In this document: in pieces, positions 57,401 to 64,000 of the stretch
How positions within the stretch are numbered: position 1 is the stretch's first letter
How the letters are laid out: every line of letters starts with the position of its first letter
DNA from: Phytohabitans sp036906915
GTDB taxonomy: Bacteria; Actinomycetota; Actinomycetes; Mycobacteriales; Micromonosporaceae
Direction of reading: 5' to 3'
DNA length: 64,000 nucleotides
Assembly: GCF_036906915.1 (NCBI RefSeq)
Contig: NZ_JBAKHX010000011.1
Span: 1 to 64,000 of the forward strand
Made by a program: the position numbers and the translations under genes
The notes under the pieces: model-generated
Told to the model about the DNA's origin: nothing
Database searches by the model: none
The model's input: the letters and a program-made list of their open reading frames with translations, nothing else

Positions 57401-57679
57401 CAACCGCTTGCCATCGTGGTGATCGGCGGCCTGATCACCTCGACGCTGTTGACGCTGGTGCTGGTGCCGACCCTCTACAGCCTGGTCGAGCAGGCCAAGG
57501 AACGGCTTCTCAACAAAGAGGCGACCCCGGTGCCGGCGCCGGCGCCGCGTACCCCCAACGGAAGCGGAGGCGGCTCGCTGGTGGCTCCTCCGCCGCCGGT
57601 GCCGTCGGCCGCGCTGATTGAGGGCACCGACCAGTTCGAGGTGCTCCGGCTGCCAAAGCCGAAGAAGCGTAACGTGTGA
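54494..57679 (+). CDS. RND-family efflux transporter (HAE1/AcrB-like)
   Basis: 1061 residues, usual for AcrB-like pumps. A first TM (LIALIAVVVTAFG region), a large periplasmic-type loop, TM2-6 with the proton-relay block VGRVVDDSIVVLENIKRHLE (DD pair), a second loop and TM7-12 with IVVTNAIVLMDLINRYRAQG. ATG 54494 is chosen because AGGAG (54478-54482) is correctly spaced; GTG 54482 overlaps it. In Gram-positive bacteria such proteins act without a TolC channel. Four bases before an MFS gene. Confidence 0.92.
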   Translation: MPSLARLSLANRSLVALIAVVVTAFGAFAIPSLKQQLLPSLEFPAAFIVATYPGAAPEIIEERVTEPIENGVQGIAGVDKVTSTSRMGSATVQVAFEFGTDVDDAVVKLQGALGRLGVQLPAGVEPQVFAGGTDDLPAVVLAASGGADERALAGTLNQTVIPELSDIDGVRTVEVTGGRDEVVLITPDPAKLNASRVDARAIGTALQANGVAVPAGGLTQDDQTRTVQVGTPIGSVDDLRALWVTGATGVNVRLGDVATVTQQLAEPTGFTRTNGNDSLGIEIVAAPGGNAVEISHEIRDRLDALKAASGTELAVVFDQAPFVEKSIDSLTTEGLLGLLMAVLVILVFLLSVRSTLVTAVSIPLSVLVALIALWVGDYSLNLLTLGALTIAVGRVVDDSIVVLENIKRHLEYGEEKRKAILSGVREVSGAVTASTLTTVAVFAPIALVGGFVGQLFRPFAVTVTVALLASLLVSLTVIPVLAYWFLRPATGEGGPEAVRRAAEEREKTTYLQLAYLPVIGFALRRRWLTVGIGLAVLLGTFGLYSQVERNFLDDSGQDTFTITQELPAGTSLAATDAAARKVEAVLAGRDDIESYQVTAGGSGLPWQGGGVTTASFSVTVKGDADAAETKEALRSDLDDINDAGEIAVGSSGQNTDRIEVAVRAADASTLATATEMVRQALTQTSGVDQVSTNLADDVPRVDVVVDRTAAAERGLTEAAVGALVSQAFRGDPVGRVTVAGAQQDVVVRFGDAPATVDELRAMPIAGAKLDDIADVTEVSGPVEVTRIDGVRAATAYGTATSTDLAAVTDALAKRLDGLNLPTGASYEIGGASADQEEAFADLGLAVLAAIAIVFVIMVAAFRSLVQPLILLVSVPFAATGAIGLLMLTGTPMGVPALIGVLMLVGIVVTNAIVLMDLINRYRAQGMSVRDSVVEGARRRLRPILMTAIATIFALLPMAFGLTGEGGFISQPLAIVVIGGLITSTLLTLVLVPTLYSLVEQAKERLLNKEATPVPAPAPRTPNGSGGGSLVAPPPPVPSAALIEGTDQFEVLRLPKPKKRNV

Positions 57680-57683
57680 GTAC

Positions 57684-58922
57684 GTGGCGTCTCCGCTTTC
57701 GGTCGTTACCACCAACCGCGACTTCCGCAACCTCTTCTTCGCCGAGCTGGTCGTTTTCGGCGCGGACTGGTTCGTCCTGGTGCCGCTGCTGGTGCTGCTG
57801 CCCGACCTGACCGGCAGCGGCATCTGGGGCGGGCTGGTGCTGGCCGTCGACACCGGCATCCTGGCGGTGCTGCTGCCGTTCACCGGTACGGTGGCCGATC
57901 GGGTCGACCGCAAGAAGATCATGGTTTTGGCCAACCTGTCCGCGCTGGTCGGCGTCCTGCTGTTGCTCGCGGTGCGGAGTTCGGGTACGGCCTGGCTGGC
58001 CATGCTCGCGGTCAGCGCGATGGCCGCCGCCAAGGCGTTCTACTCGCCGGCCGCGCTCGCCGCCCTGCCGAACGTGGTCGACGCAGACGAACTGGCCGCG
58101 GCCAACGCGGTCGCCGGATCGGCGTGGGGCACGATGGCGGTCGTCGGCGCGTCGCTCGGCGGGGTGCTGAGCGCGGTGTTCAGCCCGTACACGTGCTTTG
58201 TCATCGCCGCGGTGAGCCTCTTCCTGGCCGCGACCCTGGCATGGCGGATCCGCCGTCCGCTCCAGGCGCCGCGAAACGCCGCCGAGCCGCCGCCGCGCAC
58301 CTGGGTCGCCGTCCGGGAGGCGCTGACGTACATCGGGCACCAGCCGCGGGTACTGGCACTGGTCACCGTGAAGTCGGCCGTCGGGCTCGGCAACGGCGTG
58401 CTGACCGCGTTCCCGCTGCTCGCCGGCCGGTTCGGTGTGGGCGCGATCGGGGCGGGGCTGCTCTTCGCGGTCCGCGGCCTGGGCGCGCTCATCGGGCCGT
58501 TCGCGATGCGGCGGGTGCTGAGCCACCGCTCGTGGCTGCTGCCCGGCCTGGCGCTGTCGATGTCGCTGTACGGGGTGGCCTACCTCGGTGTCGCGGTGGC
58601 CGCCTGGTTCCCGCTGGTGCTCGTGCTGGTGTTCGTGGCGCACTTCGCGGGCGGCACCAACTGGACGCTGTCCAACTTCGCACTTCAGTCGGAGGTGCCC
58701 GACGCGTTGCGGGGCCGGGTGTTCGCCGCCGACATGATGGTCGCGATGCTGGCCATCTCGGCCAGCCAGCTCGTGGCGGCGGCGCTGGTCGACCACATCG
58801 ACGAGCGGTTCGTCATCGCCGGGTGCGCCCTGCTGACGCTGGCGTACGCGATTGGCTGGCGGGTGGCGACGCGCGGCCTGCACCTGGCCGAACGCGCCGC
58901 CACCCCCTCCGACCCGGCGTGA
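57684..58922 (+). CDS. MFS transporter (MFS_3 / enterobactin-exporter-like)
   Basis: 412 residues, 12 TM helices by hydrophobicity. The typical loop TVADRVDRKKIMVLANLSAL (about 62-81) and the TM5 block VAGSAWGTMAVVGASLGGVL are present. GTG 57684 puts the start at SPLSVVTTNRDFRNLFFAEL, as in the family. It lies directly after the RND gene and is probably co-expressed. Substrate unknown. Confidence 0.88.
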   Translation: MASPLSVVTTNRDFRNLFFAELVVFGADWFVLVPLLVLLPDLTGSGIWGGLVLAVDTGILAVLLPFTGTVADRVDRKKIMVLANLSALVGVLLLLAVRSSGTAWLAMLAVSAMAAAKAFYSPAALAALPNVVDADELAAANAVAGSAWGTMAVVGASLGGVLSAVFSPYTCFVIAAVSLFLAATLAWRIRRPLQAPRNAAEPPPRTWVAVREALTYIGHQPRVLALVTVKSAVGLGNGVLTAFPLLAGRFGVGAIGAGLLFAVRGLGALIGPFAMRRVLSHRSWLLPGLALSMSLYGVAYLGVAVAAWFPLVLVLVFVAHFAGGTNWTLSNFALQSEVPDALRGRVFAADMMVAMLAISASQLVAAALVDHIDERFVIAGCALLTLAYAIGWRVATRGLHLAERAATPSDPA

Positions 58923-60104
58923 TCAAGGCGTCGCGAGGGCTTCCGTGGGTGACAGGCGGCTGGCGCGGATCGCGGGGTAGAGGCCGGCGACCGCGCCGAT
59001 CAACAGCGTCACACCGAGGCCACCGGCCATCGCGACGGGCGGCACCACCGTCGGCCACCCCTGCGAGTACGCGTACGCGCCGGTGACCGCGCTGCCCAGT
59101 ACCGTGCCGCCGGCTCCGCCCAGCATGGACAGCAGCAGCGACTCGGCGAGGAACTGTCCCCGGATCTGCCGCCGGGTGGCGCCCAGCGACCGCCGCAGTC
59201 CGATCTCGCCCCGCCGCTCCAGCACCGAGATGACCATCGTGTTCGCGACCCCGACGCCGCCCACCACGAGGGCGACCGCCCCGAGGCCGAGCAGCAGTCC
59301 GTTCAGCGCGGCGTCGGTGGCCTGCTTCGCGGCGAGCGCGTCGGAGGGCCGGGAGACCCGCACCCCGCTGGGCTGGGCGGGGTTGGTGGTGCGAGGTAGC
59401 ACGTCGCGGACGGCGGTGACCTGGCTCTCGGTCGCCCGTAGGTACACGGTCGTCGGGTGGCCGTCGAAGTCCAGATAGGACCGCGCGGACGCCCAGCCGA
59501 CCAGCGCCGCCGAGTTCAGCTCCGGCGCGAGCGGCGCCGGGTTCAGCACGCCCACGACCGTGTACCACTGGCCGCCGAGCCACACCCGGACGCCGATGCC
59601 GGGCAGGTCGAGCCGGCGTGCCGCGGTGTCGCCGAGCACGACGCCCGGATACGTGGCCGTGACCGGGCTCAGCCATGATCCACTGTGGATTGTGGCGCCG
59701 ACGGTCGAGGGCAGGTCGGTGTGGGCCGCCATCACCTCGACGCTGCTGGTCTGCCCGCGCGGGACGTGGTCGTTCCGGTACACGGACACCTCCAGGGTGG
59801 CGGTGGCGCTGACCGTCTCGACCGGTGCGATCCGCCCGATCATGGCGATCGACTCTTCGGGCAGGGCCGCGTCGTCGCCCGACAGCGTCTCGCCCGGCGC
59901 GACGGTCAGCAGGTTGGTGCCGAGCTGGGCGAGGGTTCGGTCCAACTCGGCGCGGCTCGACGTGGAGATGCCGACCACCGCGAGCATCGCTGCGATCCCG
60001 ATGGCGATGCCGAGCGCGGAGAGAAAGACCCTCAGCGGGCGGGACCGCAGCCCCGCCGCCCCGAGCAGGACGATGTCGGTGGGCCCGAGCCGTGCCGGCC
60101 TCAT
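58923..60104 (-). CDS. ABC transporter permease (MacB/FtsX family)
   Basis: 393 residues. One N-terminal TM (LRVFLSALGIAIGIAAML), a MacB-type extracytoplasmic domain (about 50-270) and three C-terminal TMs with the conserved GVANTMVISVLERRGEIGLR and SLGATRRQIRGQFLAESLLL loop. It overlaps the ATPase gene by four bases. It works as a mechanotransmission exporter with the two genes upstream on this strand. Confidence 0.92.
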   Translation of the reverse strand: MRPARLGPTDIVLLGAAGLRSRPLRVFLSALGIAIGIAAMLAVVGISTSSRAELDRTLAQLGTNLLTVAPGETLSGDDAALPEESIAMIGRIAPVETVSATATLEVSVYRNDHVPRGQTSSVEVMAAHTDLPSTVGATIHSGSWLSPVTATYPGVVLGDTAARRLDLPGIGVRVWLGGQWYTVVGVLNPAPLAPELNSAALVGWASARSYLDFDGHPTTVYLRATESQVTAVRDVLPRTTNPAQPSGVRVSRPSDALAAKQATDAALNGLLLGLGAVALVVGGVGVANTMVISVLERRGEIGLRRSLGATRRQIRGQFLAESLLLSMLGGAGGTVLGSAVTGAYAYSQGWPTVVPPVAMAGGLGVTLLIGAVAGLYPAIRASRLSPTEALATP

Positions 60105-60778
60105 GCCACCACCTGCCCGTCGCGCATCCGGATCTGCCGAGGCAGGGAGTCGGCGATCTGGCCGTCGTGGGTGATGATCACGATCGTGGTGCCGGCGGCG
60201 TGCAGCCCGCGCAGCAGCTCCAGCACAGCAGCGCCGGACGCCGAGTCCAGGTTTCCGGTGGGTTCGTCGGCGAGCAGTAGCGCCGGCTCGCCCACCACCG
60301 CCCGCGCGATCGCCACCCGCTGGCGCTCGCCACCGGAGAGCTCGTGCGGCCGGTGGCGCAGCCGGTGTCCGAGGCCCACGCGGTTCAGCGCGGCCTCCGC
60401 CCGCTGCCGCCGTTCCTTTCTGGGTACGCCCGCGTAGAGCAGTCCGTCGGCGACGTTGTCGAGCACGGGTACTCCGGAGGCGAGGTGGAACTGCTGGAAG
60501 ACGAAGCCGATCCGGCGAGCGCGCAATGTGGACACCTGCCGGTCGGAGAGGGCCGACACGTCGTGCCCGTCGATCCGCACGGTGCCGGTCGACGGTTTGT
60601 CGAGGGTGCCGACGAGGTGCAGCATCGTCGACTTTCCCGAGCCGGACGGTCCGACGACGGCCACCAGTTCGCCGTACCCGATCCGCAGGTCGACCTCGCG
60701 CAGCGCGGTGACGCCGCCCGGGTACGCCTTACTGACCCGGGACAGCTCCACCACACACGGGCCGCCAGGTTCGCTCAC
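60101..60778 (-). CDS. ABC transporter ATP-binding protein (MacB/LolD family)
   Basis: 225 residues. Walker A GPSGSGKST (K49), Q-loop FVFQQFHL, signature LSGGERQRVAIARA, Walker B LLLADEPTGNLDS and switch His IITHDGQI. It overlaps permease and adaptor genes by four bases each, showing a coupled operon. Confidence 0.95.
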   Translation of the reverse strand: MSEPGGPCVVELSRVSKAYPGGVTALREVDLRIGYGELVAVVGPSGSGKSTMLHLVGTLDKPSTGTVRIDGHDVSALSDRQVSTLRARRIGFVFQQFHLASGVPVLDNVADGLLYAGVPRKERRQRAEAALNRVGLGHRLRHRPHELSGGERQRVAIARAVVGEPALLLADEPTGNLDSASGAAVLELLRGLHAAGTTIVIITHDGQIADSLPRQIRMRDGQVVA

Positions 60779-61836
60779 TCAGGCACCCCCACCAGGGCGC
60801 CGCCGCCCAGGCCCTCGCCGGAGACCTCGACGCGGCCTTCCGCGAAGAGCCCGACCTCGACGGCGACGACGCGTGGGCCGGTGTCCGACACGACTTCGAG
60901 GCCGTATCCGCCCTCTGCCAACGCCAGCAGAGCGTTGACCGGGACGGTGAGCACGTCTTTGCGCTCCTTCGCCACGTACCGTACGGTCACGCCACCGCGC
61001 TCCAGCTTGCCGAGCGCCTTCTGGTCAGCAATGGCGATGGAAACCTCCACCGTGGAGCCCGCCGAGTCGCCACCCTCCGCGCCCTCCGCGCCTTGGGTCG
61101 CGTCGGCGACAGCGCTGACCGAGCCCGGCACCGCCTTGCCGTCGGGCAGTGTGACGGTCACCTTGGTGCCCTTGCGCGCCCAGCCCGCCTTCGAGGCGTC
61201 GGTCGACACCGTGACGCCACGGGTGCTGCCGGTGTACGAGACCACGTCGCCGGTGGCGCTGGCACCGACGCGGACCAGCCGCTCGGCGATGCGCACCGCG
61301 CCCGGCGCGAACACCACACGATCCTTCTCGACCATGCCGGTCTCCGGCAGCTCCAGCTCCTTCTGCCAGCGTTTCACGGCCGCCGTGGTGGCCTTCGAGA
61401 ACTCTTCGTCCACAGTGAACCCGGTGTATCCGAGCGCCGACAGGTTCTTCTCCAGCTGCTCGACGTCGCCACCCTTGGCGTTCTCGGCGAGCGCCCGATA
61501 CATCGGCAGCGCCCCGTACAGCAGCACGACCGGCGTCTCGTCGGCCCGCAGCAGCGCCTCGCCGCGGCGTACCGTCGCGCCCGGCTCGGGCAGCCAGGTC
61601 ACCGTGCCTGTCGCGGTCGAGGCGAGCGGGGTGGCCGCGCCGTACCCGAGTTCCCCGGCCGCCGACACCGACTCGACGAGGGTCTGCCGGGTGACCGGGA
61701 CCGTGGCGGCTGGGCCGGTGCGGCCGGGCTCCGCGGCGTCTCCGTCGCGGCCGCCCAGCCCGAGGGTGGCGACGCCGGCCACCGCGAGGGCAGCCAGCGC
61801 GGCACCGGAGACGACCGCGACGCGGACGCGGCTCAT
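60775..61836 (-). CDS. Periplasmic adaptor-like protein with peptidoglycan-binding domain
   Basis: 353 residues. An N-terminal anchor (VAVVSGAALAALAVAGVATL) is followed by a lipoyl/HlyD-like half (GELGYGAATPLASTATGTVT), then a PG_binding_1 helix bundle (LEKNLSALGYTGFTVDEEFS), then beta-barrel and membrane-proximal parts. It is the adaptor of the MacB-like exporter, with a peptidoglycan module replacing the coiled hairpin, as in actinobacterial versions. Confidence 0.88.
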   Translation of the reverse strand: MSRVRVAVVSGAALAALAVAGVATLGLGGRDGDAAEPGRTGPAATVPVTRQTLVESVSAAGELGYGAATPLASTATGTVTWLPEPGATVRRGEALLRADETPVVLLYGALPMYRALAENAKGGDVEQLEKNLSALGYTGFTVDEEFSKATTAAVKRWQKELELPETGMVEKDRVVFAPGAVRIAERLVRVGASATGDVVSYTGSTRGVTVSTDASKAGWARKGTKVTVTLPDGKAVPGSVSAVADATQGAEGAEGGDSAGSTVEVSIAIADQKALGKLERGGVTVRYVAKERKDVLTVPVNALLALAEGGYGLEVVSDTGPRVVAVEVGLFAEGRVEVSGEGLGGGALVGVPE

Positions 61837-62420
61837 CCGCCCGCCGTCTGGTTGGGATCGGGCGATGCCGGCGGATCCCCTCGGTGGACCGGTTCGCAGA
61901 TCTGCGCCGAGCGGTTGTCCGCGATCTGCTCCTGCGGGTTGAGTTCGCGGCCCCAGCCCTCGGGGAGGTAGCCGTCTGGCCCCGGGTCGGGAAAGTCGGG
62001 GGACCCGTTGGCGCGCCGGCACTCCGAGTACTTGCGCGCGTTGGCGATCTGCTCGGCGGTGAGCGGTTCGGCCTTGGGCTCCAGCTCCTCGGGTATCTCC
62101 GTCATGAATTCCTTGCACGCCTCCTGTGCGGCCAACCACTTCGGGTCGGCCTTCAGTTTGCGGTTCTCCTCGGCGGTCTCGGCGAACGTGATGCGCCCCT
62201 TGGCGTCCGGGTCCGGCACGTCGAAGCCCTGTTCGCGGATGCAGCGGGCCCACTGCCGCCTCGACTCGACGAATTTGGCGACCGCGTCGGTGGTGGCCGC
62301 TGCGCCTGGCGCGCCGGAGGCTCCGGCCGCCGAGGCGACCTCGGGCGACTTCTCCGACCCGCAGGCGGCGAGGGCGAGTGCGCATGCCAGGGCAGCCGCC
62401 CCGACGAGTACCTGTTTCAT
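61833..62420 (-). CDS. Lipoprotein of the exporter operon
   Basis: 195 residues from ATG 62420. A lipobox LALAAC follows a signal sequence (KQVLVGAAALACALA). The mature part has two similar halves with Cys (RRQWARCIREQGFDVPDPDA and NARKYSECRRANGSPDFPDP), a known repeat of actinobacterial lipoproteins next to MacB-like systems. It overlaps the adaptor gene by four bases. Confidence 0.85.
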   Translation of the reverse strand: MKQVLVGAAALACALALAACGSEKSPEVASAAGASGAPGAAATTDAVAKFVESRRQWARCIREQGFDVPDPDAKGRITFAETAEENRKLKADPKWLAAQEACKEFMTEIPEELEPKAEPLTAEQIANARKYSECRRANGSPDFPDPGPDGYLPEGWGRELNPQEQIADNRSAQICEPVHRGDPPASPDPNQTAGG

Positions 62421-62427
62421 CCTCTTC

Positions 62428-63627
62428 CTACTCTTTGGTGAGGGTGGATGGGATGACCGACCAGTGCCGGCCATCGGCGGATCCGTACAGGGCGCGTTCC
62501 CGGCCGTAGCTATGCGTGAAGAACCAGCCGTCCGGTGTCCGCAGGATCGGGTAGACCGTCGCGGGGAGGCCCTCCATGGCCACCCGCTGGTACGGGGTGT
62601 CCGGCCCGCTGTTCGCCCAGAAGCTCCGGCCGTCGAGCACCCCGACCGGCACGCTGTCGTACAGGACGTGGGTGCCGTCGGCGGTCACGAACGAGCGCTC
62701 TCCACCGACCCCGCCTTTGTCGGCCGTTTTTTGCGTGCTCATCCTCGTCCAGCCGCCCGTTACCCCGCCGCGGTACACGATCCGGATGTACGGGGCGGTG
62801 ACGACCGCGTACGCCGTATTGCCGTCGGCGGTCGTCGTCACCACTGCCGAGCACTCCTGGCGCGGGCACGCCAGGGTCCTGGTCGACCAGGTGCGGCCCG
62901 CGTCGGTGCTGACTGCGACCGCCGGCTGCCCATTCGTGTTGGTGCCCGCCGCCCAGAGCCGGTCACCGGCGCGTACCCATTGGGCCTGCTGCGCCAGTGC
63001 GGGAGGCTTCGTCAGCGCCGCGAACCATCCACCGGCGGGGTCGACTACGTACGGGCGGCACCAACTGCTGTCGGACTCGGTCCAGCAGAAGAGGGCGGCG
63101 CCAGGCGGGACGGCCGCGGCTGGGGAGCGCCGCTGCGCGAGCGTCCAGGTGTGGCCGCCGTTGGTGCTCACGCTCGGAGCGGCTTTCCCGGCGATGGTGG
63201 CGACCAGCGTCGAGGGGCCTACCACGGTGGCGTCGACGAGCATGATCGCATCGCCTCGCGGTGTCCAGCCTTGCCCGCCGTTGTCGGAGAAGTAGAGCTG
63301 CGTGAGCACCTTGCTGCACGACTGGTCCGGACATGCCTGAACCGCCGCGTACAGGTGCCGGGCGTCCGCGGCGCCGGTCCAGTTGATGTTTCCGGCGGGC
63401 AGCGGGTCACTGCCGCCGGCCGGTTCCGGCGGCGGCGACATCACGTTCACGACGCTCGCGGCGGCAGCGGCCACCGCGGTCACGGCCAGCGTCGTGACCG
63501 CTTTGATGATCCGCGTACGCCGCCTGCGGCGCTGCCGGCCCGCCGTGTACATCTCGTCGCCGGTGACCTGGCTAGGCGGCGGTGGTGACTCCGCCAGATC
63601 CTCGAACATCTCTCGCAACCCCGTCAT
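62428..63627 (-). CDS. Sigma-factor-linked membrane protein with BNR-like repeats
   Basis: 399 residues. A cytoplasmic N-terminus (MTGLREMFEDLAESPPPPSQ), one TM (about 44-62) and an extracytoplasmic beta-propeller-like domain with SDNGGQGWTPRG, STNGGHTWTLAQ, STDAGRTWSTRT and SADGRHWSVI Asp-box repeats. It overlaps the sigma gene by four bases and probably senses or inhibits. Ends 8 bases before the lipoprotein start. Confidence 0.75.
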   Translation of the reverse strand: MTGLREMFEDLAESPPPPSQVTGDEMYTAGRQRRRRRTRIIKAVTTLAVTAVAAAAASVVNVMSPPPEPAGGSDPLPAGNINWTGAADARHLYAAVQACPDQSCSKVLTQLYFSDNGGQGWTPRGDAIMLVDATVVGPSTLVATIAGKAAPSVSTNGGHTWTLAQRRSPAAAVPPGAALFCWTESDSSWCRPYVVDPAGGWFAALTKPPALAQQAQWVRAGDRLWAAGTNTNGQPAVAVSTDAGRTWSTRTLACPRQECSAVVTTTADGNTAYAVVTAPYIRIVYRGGVTGGWTRMSTQKTADKGGVGGERSFVTADGTHVLYDSVPVGVLDGRSFWANSGPDTPYQRVAMEGLPATVYPILRTPDGWFFTHSYGRERALYGSADGRHWSVIPSTLTKE

Positions 63628-64000
63628 ATCGACCCCCCTTTCACGGAGACCAACTCGGCTGGCGGAACCACTGCGTCGCCCAGTGCCCGGCGCAGCGCTG
63701 CCAACCCGCGCGCCGTCTGGCTCTTGACCGTGCCCTCGGAGCAGCCCAGTGCCGCGGCCGTCTCCGTCACGTCCAGGCCCTGGTAGAAGCGGCAGATCAG
63801 GGTCACCCGCTGGCGTGGCGGCACCTCGGTCAGTGCGCGGGCGAAGAGCAGCCGGCGCGCCACGGCCTCCGCGTCGTCGTCACCCGCGACGTCGGGTGGC
63901 TCGGCGACCGAACGTTCCCGGCGTCGCCACACCCGGCGGGTCTCCGATAGGAACGCCCGGACCAGGCAGGTGCGCAGGTACGCGTCCACCGCCTGCGCGT
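63624..64000 (-). CDS. SigE-family ECF sigma factor (partial, cut by window edge)
   Basis: The C-terminal 124 residues are visible: the end of region 2 (YLRTCLVRAFLSETRRVW) and region 4 (LTEVPPRQRVTLICRFYQGL, VTETAAALGCSEGTVKSQTA). The N-terminus lies beyond 64000. Third sigma-plus-membrane-partner cassette of the window. Confidence 0.9.
   Translation of the reverse strand, partial: AQAVDAYLRTCLVRAFLSETRRVWRRRERSVAEPPDVAGDDDAEAVARRLLFARALTEVPPRQRVTLICRFYQGLDVTETAAALGCSEGTVKSQTARGLAALRRALGDAVVPPAELVSVKGGSI

Overview
The window is high-GC actinobacterial DNA, most probably a member of the Micromonosporaceae. Supporting signs are frequent GTG/TTG starts, SigE-type sigma factors paired with single-span membrane proteins, an argS-lysA-hom run with convergent thrC, and a prim-pol type actinomycete integrative and conjugative element (AICE). 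The genus cannot be fixed from the sequence alone.

Region 1 (about 1-7120) is the most remarkable part. Beside a decayed transposon relic lies a dense array of 33 tRNA genes or tRNA-like copies (1034-4365), usually 4-10 bases apart and covering 19 of the 20 amino-acid isotypes, with an HNH endonuclease gene inside it. It is followed by an odd tRNA-like RNA (4437-4503), a bacterial Y RNA of the YrlA type (about 4525-4689) whose fold can be drawn directly from the sequence, a TROVE/Ro60 (Rsr) gene, a stand-alone Pnkp-type 3'-phosphatase and a truncated nucleotidyltransferase. Together these look like an RNA-repair and tRNA-supply island: the array supplies tRNAs, the Ro-Y RNA particle surveys or degrades structured RNA, and the phosphatase heals RNA ends.

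Region 2 (7.2-29 kb) is chromosomal accessory DNA: a secreted CE1-like esterase with a CBM2 module, a SAM methyltransferase, a TetR-controlled DHA2 efflux pump with a siderophore-interacting protein, two paralogous giant secreted subtilases (13.2-16.5 kb and 24.0-27.3 kb), two ECF sigma cassettes, a YxiG-like protein, and many decayed genes (NmrA/MarR pair, secreted protein, TPR gene, integrase fragment).

Region 3 (29103-46283) is a complete AICE in the 3' part of a tRNA-Arg(CCG) gene, bounded by 46-bp direct repeats. It carries a triple-GntR regulator, a small kinase, an XRE/TPR regulator, a row of tiny conserved ORFs, a DUF2637 membrane protein, an FtsK-type transfer ATPase, a C5 cytosine methyltransferase, a DpdA/TGT-like protein, a prim-pol, a second replication protein, an iteron-rich putative origin, Xis and Int.

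Region 4 (46.3-64 kb) is core chromosome: DUF305 and DUF3105 proteins, argS-lysA-hom, thrC, an RND pump with an MFS protein, a MacB-like ABC exporter with adaptor and lipoprotein, and a third sigma cassette cut by the window edge.
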